DNA of 12,683 bases from positions 1 through 12,683 of the forward strand of contig CAYYXP010000305.1 in assembly GCA_964475685.1 (NCBI GenBank). The letters run 5' to 3'. Positions 1 through 8,167 of the stretch are shown here, one piece after another (position 1 is the first letter of the stretch; each line of letters starts with the position of its first letter). Under the pieces are notes generated by a model. It saw only the letters and a list, made by a program, of their open reading frames with translations. It ran no database searches and was not told where the DNA came from. Source of the stretch: CAVVWJ01 sp964475685. GTDB lineage: Bacteria > Gemmatimonadota > Gemmatimonadetes > Gemmatimonadales > GWC2-71-9. A program made the position numbers and the translations under genes.

Positions 1-728
1 GGAAGACCGACAGCATGGTGCTCGACGCGCTGAGCGGCATCGCGCAGTCGGCGGCCAAGATGGCGGGCGACCTCCGGCTGCTCCAGCATGAGGGCGAGCT
101 GCTCGAGCCGTTCGAGTCGGAACAGGTCGGTTCGAGTGCCATGGCGTACAAGCGGAATCCGATGAGGGCCGAGCGTATCGCCGGCCTGGCGCGCTTCGTC
201 ATCTCGTTGCAGTCCAATGGCCCGCATACGGCCGCCAACCAGTGGCTCGAGCGCACGCTGGACGACAGCGCCAACCGCCGCCTGACTCTTCCCGAGGCTT
301 TCCTCGGTACCGACGCTATTCTCATCCTCGCCGCCAACATCGCGGCGGGCCTCGAGGTGAGGGAGGACGTTATCCGCCGCCACGTGGACGAGCAGATGCC
401 CTTCATGGTCACTGAACGCTGCCTCATGCTCGGCGTGGGGGCGGGAGGAGACCGCCAGGCGCTGCACGAGGTGATCCGCCGTCACAGCCTCGCCGTCGCC
501 GAGGAGGTGAGCCGGGGCGCCGCCAATACCCTGCTGGAGCGCCTGAGCGGCGATCCCGCGTTTCGCGGCGTGCCGGTCGAGGCCCTCCGCGCGGACCTCG
601 ACCCGGCGGCCTACACCGGGCGCGCGCAGCAACAGGTCGGGGAATTCATCGACGAGTACCTCCATCCCCTCCTGCAGCGGGCAAGGCCGCTGGCGACGGA
701 AGCCGGAGCCGCCGAGGTCAGAGTATGA
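1..728 (+). CDS. purB: Adenylosuccinate lyase, C-terminal part (5' end outside window)
   Basis: Adenylosuccinate lyase acts twice in the cytosolic purine pathway, releasing fumarate from SAICAR to give AICAR and from adenylosuccinate to give AMP. The reading frame is already open at position 3 (K-T-D-S-M...) and runs to TGA at 726-728, giving about 241 residues. This is roughly the C-terminal half of a lyase of about 470-480 residues. The fumarase/aspartase superfamily signature appears as GSSAMAYKRNPM, about 50 residues into the visible part, with Ala where most PurB proteins have Pro. The SSAM-x-YKRNPMR-E form and the tail resemble the longer, eukaryote-like branch of PurB. The true start lies upstream of the window; the ATG at 15 is internal. 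The stop overlaps the purC start in an ATGA, suggesting translational coupling. The family call is firm; whether the 5' part is intact cannot be seen. Confidence 0.96.
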   Translation, partial: KTDSMVLDALSGIAQSAAKMAGDLRLLQHEGELLEPFESEQVGSSAMAYKRNPMRAERIAGLARFVISLQSNGPHTAANQWLERTLDDSANRRLTLPEAFLGTDAILILAANIAAGLEVREDVIRRHVDEQMPFMVTERCLMLGVGAGGDRQALHEVIRRHSLAVAEEVSRGAANTLLERLSGDPAFRGVPVEALRADLDPAAYTGRAQQQVGEFIDEYLHPLLQRARPLATEAGAAEVRV

Positions 729-1645
729 CTACGCTCGCGGAGAGCCGCCTCCCGCTGCCGCTGCTCCGGCGGGGCAAGGTGCGCGAGGTGTACGAGGTCG
801 ACCCCGATCACCTGCTCCTGGTCGCAAGCGACCGCGTCAGCGCATTCGACATTGTCATGCGCGAGCCGATCCCGCGGAAGGGCGCGGTGCTCACCCAGAT
901 CAGCGCGTTCTGGTTCCAGCGGCTGGCCGGAGTCTTTCCCTCGCACTTCGTGACGGCGGAAGGGGCTGCGATCATCGCGAAGATCCCGGCGCTCCGCTCC
1001 CACGCCCGCGAGGTGGACGGACGGGCCATGCTGGTGCGGCGGACGACCCCGGTGCAGTTCGAGTGCGTGGTACGCGGCTATCTCTCGGGCTCCGCGTGGG
1101 CGGAATACCGGAAGACCGGAACGCTGGCGGGGGAGTCGCTCCCCACGGGGCTACGCGAGAGCGACCGGCTGGAGCCCCCGCTCTTCTCCCCCGCCACCAA
1201 GGCGGAAACAGGCCACGACGAGAACGTGACGTTCGAACAGGTTGCGGCGGCGCTCGGACGTCCCCTCGCGACCCAGCTCCGCGAGGCCAGCTTCGCCATC
1301 TACCGGGCAGGCCGCGATCACGCCGCCACCCGTGGCATCATCATCGCCGACACCAAGTTCGAGTTCGGCACCGACGGCGCCGGGACGCTCCGGCTCATCG
1401 ACGAGGTGCTCACTCCCGACTCCTCGCGCTTCTGGCCGGCCGATCGCTACGAACCTGGCCGCGGCCAGCCGAGCTTCGACAAACAGCCGCTCCGTGACTA
1501 CCTCGCGGAGTTGCGGACCGACGGCCGGTGGAACGGCGAGGCCCCGCCCCCGACCCTCCCGCCCGAGGTGGTCGAAGCGACGAGCCTCCGGTACCTCGAC
1601 GCGTATCGCCGCATCACCGGAGTCGAGCTCGGGAACGGACCATGA
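725..1645 (+). CDS. purC: Phosphoribosylaminoimidazole-succinocarboxamide (SAICAR) synthase
   Basis: PurC joins CAIR and aspartate with ATP to form SAICAR, the substrate of the neighbouring PurB. The 306-residue product has the full run of family motifs: RRGKVREVYEV (residues 15-25), the SDRVSAFD loop (36-42), ECVVRGYLSGSAW (113-125), FSPATKAETGHDEN (154-167), GIIIADTKFEFG (204-215) and LIDEVLTPDSSRFWP (224-238). The length matches the yeast Ade1-like form rather than the roughly 240-residue E. coli or B. subtilis form. The ATG at 725 overlaps the purB stop by four bases, with a GAGGT about seven bases upstream as a modest ribosome binding site. The stop overlaps the psd start, again as ATGA. 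All substrate-binding motifs are intact, so an active enzyme is expected. Confidence 0.97.
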   Translation: MTTLAESRLPLPLLRRGKVREVYEVDPDHLLLVASDRVSAFDIVMREPIPRKGAVLTQISAFWFQRLAGVFPSHFVTAEGAAIIAKIPALRSHAREVDGRAMLVRRTTPVQFECVVRGYLSGSAWAEYRKTGTLAGESLPTGLRESDRLEPPLFSPATKAETGHDENVTFEQVAAALGRPLATQLREASFAIYRAGRDHAATRGIIIADTKFEFGTDGAGTLRLIDEVLTPDSSRFWPADRYEPGRGQPSFDKQPLRDYLAELRTDGRWNGEAPPPTLPPEVVEATSLRYLDAYRRITGVELGNGP

Positions 1646-2292
1646 TCCGAACCGCGCCGGAGGGGCGATGGTTCATCTATGGAGCGTGGGTGATTGCCGG
1701 AGGGCTGCTGGCGGCTGCGACGGGATCGGGACAGACCGGGTGGTGGGTAGGGGCCGGGCTGTGGACGTTGCTCGCGGTGTGGGTCGTCGCGTTCTTTCGC
1801 AATCCGGAGCGTCGGTGGACCCGCGGCCCCGGACTGATCCTCGCCCCGGCGGATGGCAAGGTGGTGAGCATCCTCGAGATCGATGAGCCAGCGTTCTTCT
1901 GCGGCCAGGCCGTCCGGATCTCGATCTTCATGAACGTGTTCGATTGCCACGTGAACCGGTACCCGGCGGACGGCACCGTGAGCTACCGGCATTACAGTCC
2001 CGGGAAGTTCGGGCACGCCGCCGCCGAAAAGGCGAGTCTGGGCAACGAGCAGTCCTCGGTCGGATTGGACACGGAACATGGCAAGATGCTGATCCGCCAG
2101 ATCGCGGGATGGGTGGCGCGCCGGATCATCACCGACCACCAGGTCGGGACGACGGTGCGACAGGCCGAGCGGATGGGGATGATCCGCTTCGGCTCGCGGG
2201 TGGACCTCTTTCTCCCCCTGGGCGTCCGGGTGCTGGTGCGCCCCGGCGACACCACGAGGGTGGGAGTCACGGTGGTGGCCGAATGGAACTGA
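1642..2292 (+). CDS. psd: Phosphatidylserine decarboxylase proenzyme, short (PSD-B/archaeal-like) type
   Basis: This enzyme decarboxylates phosphatidylserine to phosphatidylethanolamine at the inner membrane, using a pyruvoyl group made by self-cleavage. The 216-residue product has two N-terminal hydrophobic segments (about 11-29 and 34-52), then APADGKV (68-74, the conserved Asp) and MNVFDCHVNRYP (97-108, the conserved His). Near the C-terminus is RFGSRVD (182-188), the Gly-Ser cleavage site of the short-type family (between G184 and S185); E. coli-type enzymes have LGST instead. I chose the ATG at 1642 because it overlaps the purC stop as ATGA and gives the usual short-family length; the frame stays open upstream inside purC, but that part is not PSD-like. 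The next gene, pssA, makes its substrate and overlaps by 10 bases. The family assignment is solid; use of phosphatidylserine rather than archaetidylserine is inferred from the bacterial context. Confidence 0.94.
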   Translation: MIRTAPEGRWFIYGAWVIAGGLLAAATGSGQTGWWVGAGLWTLLAVWVVAFFRNPERRWTRGPGLILAPADGKVVSILEIDEPAFFCGQAVRISIFMNVFDCHVNRYPADGTVSYRHYSPGKFGHAAAEKASLGNEQSSVGLDTEHGKMLIRQIAGWVARRIITDHQVGTTVRQAERMGMIRFGSRVDLFLPLGVRVLVRPGDTTRVGVTVVAEWN

Positions 2293-3167
2293 TTCCCCGG
2301 CGGGACCGGATCCGGCGCCCCACGATACGCCAGGTGGTCGTCGTCATGCCCAGCGCTTTCACCCTCGGCAACCTCTTCTTCGGATTCTGGGCGATCGTTT
2401 CGGCCTTCAACGGGAATTTCCGCCTGGCCGGCTGGTTCATCGTGATCTCGGGCATCCTCGACGTACTGGACGGGCGGGTGGCGCGACTGTCCAATGCCGG
2501 CTCACGGTTCGGCGCGGAGCTCGACTCGCTGGTGGACGTGATCTCCTTCGGCGTGGCTCCGGCCCTCCTCATCTACTTCCTCGACTTCGCCAGCGCCGGG
2601 AAGTTCGCCTGGGTACTGTCCTACATCTACGTGACAGCGGTCGCCCTCCGCCTAGCGCGGTTCAACGTGGTCTCGGTGGGAAAGCCGTCCACCGGATGGT
2701 TCACCGGCATGCCCTCGCCCGCGGCCGGGATGACGCTGGCGGTCTACTATCCCTTCAGCCAGACCGAATGGTACCGCGCCTCCCTCGCCTACCTGGATCT
2801 CCAGCACCAGGGCCTCGTGGTGCTCGTGCTCCTGTTGGCGCTCCTGATGGTGAGCAACGTCCGCTACCCGAAATTGCCGCCCATCGGGCTCCACAGCGGC
2901 AAGGGCATCTTCGGCTTGGCGGTGCACCTGGCCATCCTCATCGGCGGAATCTTCTTCCCCGCCTATTTTCTCTTCCCGTTGGGGCTCCTTTACATGAGCT
3001 ACGGGGTGTCGCGGGCGTTCCTTCTCGGCCTCCTGGAACGCGCTGATCCGGCGGCCGCCCCGTCCGGCCCGGCGGAGGAGTCCTCGTCAACACCCGCAGC
3101 CGCGCCGCCCATGCCGGATCGCCGCGTGGAGCGATTCGACCGGCGCCAGGCGCCCGAGGACCGATGA
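2283..3167 (+). CDS. pssA: CDP-diacylglycerol-serine O-phosphatidyltransferase
   Basis: PssA is an integral membrane enzyme that condenses CDP-diacylglycerol with L-serine to phosphatidylserine, which the upstream psd product then decarboxylates. The 294-residue product carries a perfect CDP-alcohol phosphatidyltransferase motif, D-G-x2-A-R-x8-G-x3-D-x3-D, at D63-G64, A67-R68, G77, D81 and D85, with the extra D60. The PssA-type blocks ALRLARFNVV (121-130) and FTGMPSPAAG (140-149) follow. Hydrophobic segments lie at about 18-42, 47-60, 86-102, 108-124, 176-190 and 208-240. The last 45 residues are a polar tail rich in Ala, Pro and Ser that is not part of the catalytic fold. The ATG at 2283 lies inside the psd end; the frame is open further upstream but there encodes an out-of-frame shadow of psd. 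The stop overlaps purS as ATGA. Confidence 0.95.
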   Translation: MELIPRRDRIRRPTIRQVVVVMPSAFTLGNLFFGFWAIVSAFNGNFRLAGWFIVISGILDVLDGRVARLSNAGSRFGAELDSLVDVISFGVAPALLIYFLDFASAGKFAWVLSYIYVTAVALRLARFNVVSVGKPSTGWFTGMPSPAAGMTLAVYYPFSQTEWYRASLAYLDLQHQGLVVLVLLLALLMVSNVRYPKLPPIGLHSGKGIFGLAVHLAILIGGIFFPAYFLFPLGLLYMSYGVSRAFLLGLLERADPAAAPSGPAEESSSTPAAAPPMPDRRVERFDRRQAPEDR

Positions 3168-3415
3168 GGTTTCGAGTGCATGTTCGGGTGCTGCCGCGAG
3201 ACGGCTTGCTCGATCCCCAGGGGCAGGCGGTGGAGCACGCGCTCTCGGCGCTCGGCTTTGCCGAGGCGGGTGGCGTTCGCGTGGGCCGCGCCATCGAGCT
3301 GAGCATCGGCGCCGCATCACGCGAGGACGCCGAAACCCGGGTTCGCCAGATGTGCGACAAGCTCCTCGCCAACCAGGTGACGGAGGATTACCTGCTCGAG
3401 GTGGAGGAAGGCTGA
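3164..3415 (+). CDS. purS: FGAM synthase small subunit PurS
   Basis: PurS is the small subunit that bridges the PurQ glutaminase and the PurL synthetase in the three-part phosphoribosylformylglycinamidine synthase. The 83-residue product has the usual family length and plan: a first beta strand (RFRVHVRVLPRDGLLDPQG), a helix with the A-L-x-x-L-G-F pattern, the V-R-V-G-R-x-I-E-L strand (residues 38-46), and a C-terminal helix ending in C-x-K-L-L-A-N-x-V-x-E-D-Y, which is typical of PurS. It starts at an ATGA overlapping the pssA stop and ends at a TGATG shared with purQ. The purS-purQ order and the later purL support the assignment. Small size means recognition rests on pattern and neighbours together, but both agree. 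Confidence 0.95.
   Translation: MRFRVHVRVLPRDGLLDPQGQAVEHALSALGFAEAGGVRVGRAIELSIGAASREDAETRVRQMCDKLLANQVTEDYLLEVEEG
3403..3407 (+). promoter_or_regulatory. Shine-Dalgarno sequence for purQ
   Basis: GGAGG (within TGGAGGAAGG) lies seven bases before the purQ ATG at 3415, inside the last codons of purS. It fixes the purQ start at 3415 although the frame is open as far back as 3352. It is one of few strong ribosome binding sites in the cluster. Confidence 0.75.
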
Positions 3416-4134
3416 TGCTCAAGGTGGCCGTCGTGCGGTTTCCGGGGAGCAACTGCGATCTCGATGCGCTGAGAGCCGTCGAGCGCGCAGGAGCTCACGG
3501 ATGCTTCGTCTGGCACCGGGATGCCCACCTCCAGGGCGCGGACGTTGTGATCCTTCCCGGAGGCTTCAGCTACGGCGACTACCTCCGCTCCGGCGCAATC
3601 GCCCGGTTCAGCCCCATCATGCAGGCGGTGCAGCGACACGCGGCCGATGGCGGGCCCGTGCTCGGCATCTGCAACGGGTTCCAGATCCTGTGCGAGGCCC
3701 ACCTCCTCCCCGGCGCGCTGCTGCGCAACGCGGGGCTCACCTTCGTCTCGAAGCCGGTGGACGTGATCGTCGAACGAACCGCGACCAGTTTCACGTCGGC
3801 GTACACTGCCGGGGCGCGACTTCGTCTCCCCGTCGCCCACGGCGACGGCCGCTTCGTCGCCTCGGCGGACACGCTCCACCTCCTCGAGGCCGAGGGCCGG
3901 GTGGTCCTCCGATACGTCGAGAATACGGAAGGCTCCCCCTTGCAGCCCAACCCGAACGGGGCGGCCCACCACATCGCCGGCATCTGCAATCCCGCGGGCA
4001 CGGTGGTCGGCATCATGCCCCATCCGGAGCGGGTGGCCGACCGGCTGCTCGGATCGTTAGACGGCCTCGGCTTCTTCACCTCCCTGGCTGCCCTGCAGCC
4101 CTTTTCCGCCACCTCAACCACCCGGGGCCGATGA
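3415..4134 (+). CDS. purQ: FGAM synthase glutaminase subunit PurQ
   Basis: PurQ is the class-I glutamine amidotransferase that releases ammonia for PurL to convert FGAR to FGAM. The 239-residue product begins with the typical VAVVRFPGSNCD block (residues 4-15), then LPGGFSYGDYLRSGAI (47-62), the nucleophile elbow GICNGFQ with Cys86, and MPHPER with the catalytic His203 and Glu205. Length is slightly above the common 225-230 residues because of a short tail (residues 229-239). The first base of its ATG is the last base of the purS stop. The stop overlaps the next gene, a small zinc-ribbon protein, by four bases. All catalytic residues are present. Confidence 0.97.
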   Translation: MLKVAVVRFPGSNCDLDALRAVERAGAHGCFVWHRDAHLQGADVVILPGGFSYGDYLRSGAIARFSPIMQAVQRHAADGGPVLGICNGFQILCEAHLLPGALLRNAGLTFVSKPVDVIVERTATSFTSAYTAGARLRLPVAHGDGRFVASADTLHLLEAEGRVVLRYVENTEGSPLQPNPNGAAHHIAGICNPAGTVVGIMPHPERVADRLLGSLDGLGFFTSLAALQPFSATSTTRGR

Positions 4135-4456
4135 GCACCGACAAGCCCAGCCGCAACGAGGACGAGTACTTCGTCAAGCAGGATGCGGAGTTGATCAAGC
4201 GCCAGCGCGAACTCGCCCAGTCCGCGGCCATCGAGAGCGAGCGCAAGACGCATTACATGAAGTGCCCCAAGGATGGATACGACCTGGTGACAAGCCAGTC
4301 TCACGGGGTCCAGATCGAGACCTGTCCCCATTGCGGCGGGATCTGGCTGGACGCTGGTGAAATCGACGTCGTGGCGCACGAGGAGCGCCCCGCGCTCTTC
4401 ACCCGCGTGCTCTCCGACGCGTTCTCCAGCCTACGGGGCCGTCCCCCGCGGACCCC

Positions 4457-4460
<4 letters not shown>
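4131..4460 (+). CDS. Small zinc-ribbon protein (zf-TFIIB type), function unknown
   Basis: The 109-residue product has a charged, probably helical N-terminal half (residues 8-41, rich in Glu, Lys, Arg and Gln, possibly a short coiled coil), then one zinc-ribbon unit. The ribbon reads KCPKDG (44-49), a spacer of about 15 residues, and CPHCGGIWLDAGEID (65-79). The C-x2-C-G-G-I-W-L-D-x-G-E signature is diagnostic of the zf-TFIIB (Pfam) family. The first knuckle has C45 and then Asp48 where the second Cys is usual, leaving three Cys ligands plus perhaps Asp. No signal peptide or membrane segment is seen. It overlaps purQ and purL by four bases each, so it should be made together with the FGAM synthase subunits. 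The family has no general biochemical function; a role in assembly, zinc sensing or regulation would be a guess. Confidence 0.85.
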
Positions 4461-6769
<2,309 letters not shown>

Positions 6770-6772
6770 ACG

Positions 6773-8167
6773 ATGTGCGGCATCATCGGCGTTTCGGGAG
6801 TACCTGACGCGGCCAGGCTCGCGTATCTCGGTCTCTACGCCCTTCAGCACCGGGGGCAGGAGAGCGCCGGCATCGTCGTGGTAGACCGCGAGGAGGTGGC
6901 GCGAAGCCACCGGGGCATGGGCCTCGTCAGTGAGAACTTCGATGAAGCCGCCCTCTCCCTCTTGCCGGGCGACGTGGCGGTGGGCCATACCCGTTACAGC
7001 ACTACCGGCAGCACGATATTGGCCAACGCCCAGCCCTGCAGCGCCAACACTCGCTGCGGCCGGCTCGCGATCGCGCACAACGGCAACCTGGTCAACGCCG
7101 CGGAAATCAAGCGCGAGCTGGTGGAGCGAGGAGCCATCTTCACCAGCTCCTCCGACACCGAGGTCCTGGTCCATCTCATCGCCCGCTCCGACGCGGCCAC
7201 CGTCGAAGGCCAGATCCGCGACGCGCTCGAGCAGGTGGACGGCGCCTACAGCCTCGTGATCTCCGTCGGGCGGACGCTCTACGCCGCTATCGACAGCCGG
7301 GGTTTCCGGCCGCTGGTGCTGGGCCGGCTCGGCAGCGGCATGGTGGTCGCGTCCGAGAGCTGCGCCCTCGATCTCCTGGGGGCCACCCCCGCCTGCGAGC
7401 TTCAGCCCGGCGAGTTCATCCGGATCGACGACGGAAAGGTGACCGAGCTGGCGCGCCTGCGTCCCCGGCCGGTGAGCCGCTGCGTCTTCGAGCTCGTCTA
7501 CTTCGCCCGCCCCGACAGCACCGTCTTCGGGGAGTCGGTGGACCGGGTCCGCCGTGAGTTGGGCCGCCAGCTTGCCCGCGAGCAGCCCGCGCCCCGCGGG
7601 GAGGTGGTGTTCAGCGTTCCGGACAGCTCCAACGCGATGGCGCTCGGGTTCGCGGAGGTATCACGCATCAAGCTCGAGTACGGGCTCATTCGCAATCACT
7701 ACGTGGGCCGGACTTTCATCAATCCCACGCAGGACCACCGGGTGGCCAAAGTGAAGATCAAGTTCAATCCGGTGCGCGACGTGATCCAGGGAAAGTCGGT
7801 GGTCGTCGTGGACGACAGCCTGGTGCGGGGCAACACGAGCCAGAGCCTCGTGCAGATGATCCGGGCGGCCGGTGCCCGGGAGGTCCACCTCCGCCTCGGC
7901 TCCCCTCCAATCACGGGACCGTGCCTCTACGGAATCGACACGCCGACCCGGGAGGAGCTGATCGCGGCCACCCACTCCATCGAGGAGATCCGCGAGTTTC
8001 TCGGCGTGGATTCCCTTGGGTATCTCTCGCTCCCCGGCATGTTGCGCGCGGCAGGGAGTGTCGAGGGGTACTGCCACGCCTGCTTCTCGGGCCAGTATCC
8101 CACCCCGATCCCCGGAGATCTGGTGCAGCTGCGGCACGCTCCCCCCCTGGTGGCCACCCCCGCATGA
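6773..8167 (+). CDS. purF: Amidophosphoribosyltransferase (glutamine PRPP amidotransferase)
   Basis: PurF catalyses the committed first step: PRPP plus glutamine gives phosphoribosylamine, glutamate and PPi. The 464-residue product has an N-terminal Ntn-type glutaminase domain starting MCGIIGV, so Cys2 becomes the nucleophile after Met removal; the B. subtilis-type propeptide is absent. Other glutaminase blocks are LQHRGQESAGI (24-34), GHTRYSTTG (71-79) and AHNGNLVN (101-108). The C-terminal phosphoribosyltransferase domain has the PRPP loop VVVVDDSLVRGNTS (343-356). Four cysteines sit where the B. subtilis enzyme binds its 4Fe-4S cluster: C237 (SRCVFELVYFARPDS), C384 (GPCLYGID), C434 and C437 (YCHACFSGQYP). 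An Fe-S, oxygen-sensitive form is therefore likely. The stop overlaps the ppdK start as ATGA. Confidence 0.97.
   Translation: MCGIIGVSGVPDAARLAYLGLYALQHRGQESAGIVVVDREEVARSHRGMGLVSENFDEAALSLLPGDVAVGHTRYSTTGSTILANAQPCSANTRCGRLAIAHNGNLVNAAEIKRELVERGAIFTSSSDTEVLVHLIARSDAATVEGQIRDALEQVDGAYSLVISVGRTLYAAIDSRGFRPLVLGRLGSGMVVASESCALDLLGATPACELQPGEFIRIDDGKVTELARLRPRPVSRCVFELVYFARPDSTVFGESVDRVRRELGRQLAREQPAPRGEVVFSVPDSSNAMALGFAEVSRIKLEYGLIRNHYVGRTFINPTQDHRVAKVKIKFNPVRDVIQGKSVVVVDDSLVRGNTSQSLVQMIRAAGAREVHLRLGSPPITGPCLYGIDTPTREELIAATHSIEEIREFLGVDSLGYLSLPGMLRAAGSVEGYCHACFSGQYPTPIPGDLVQLRHAPPLVATPA

Noticed and set aside
1944..2282. N-terminal extension of pssA by 113 residues
   Set aside because: The extra residues are an out-of-frame reading of psd, rich in Arg, Pro and Gly. 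The ATG at 2283 gives the normal PssA beginning.
7921..8163. N-terminal extension of ppdK by 81 residues, or a purF-ppdK fusion
   Set aside because: The extension is an out-of-frame reading of the purF end. The ATGA at 8164 gives a standard PPDK start, and purF has its own stop.
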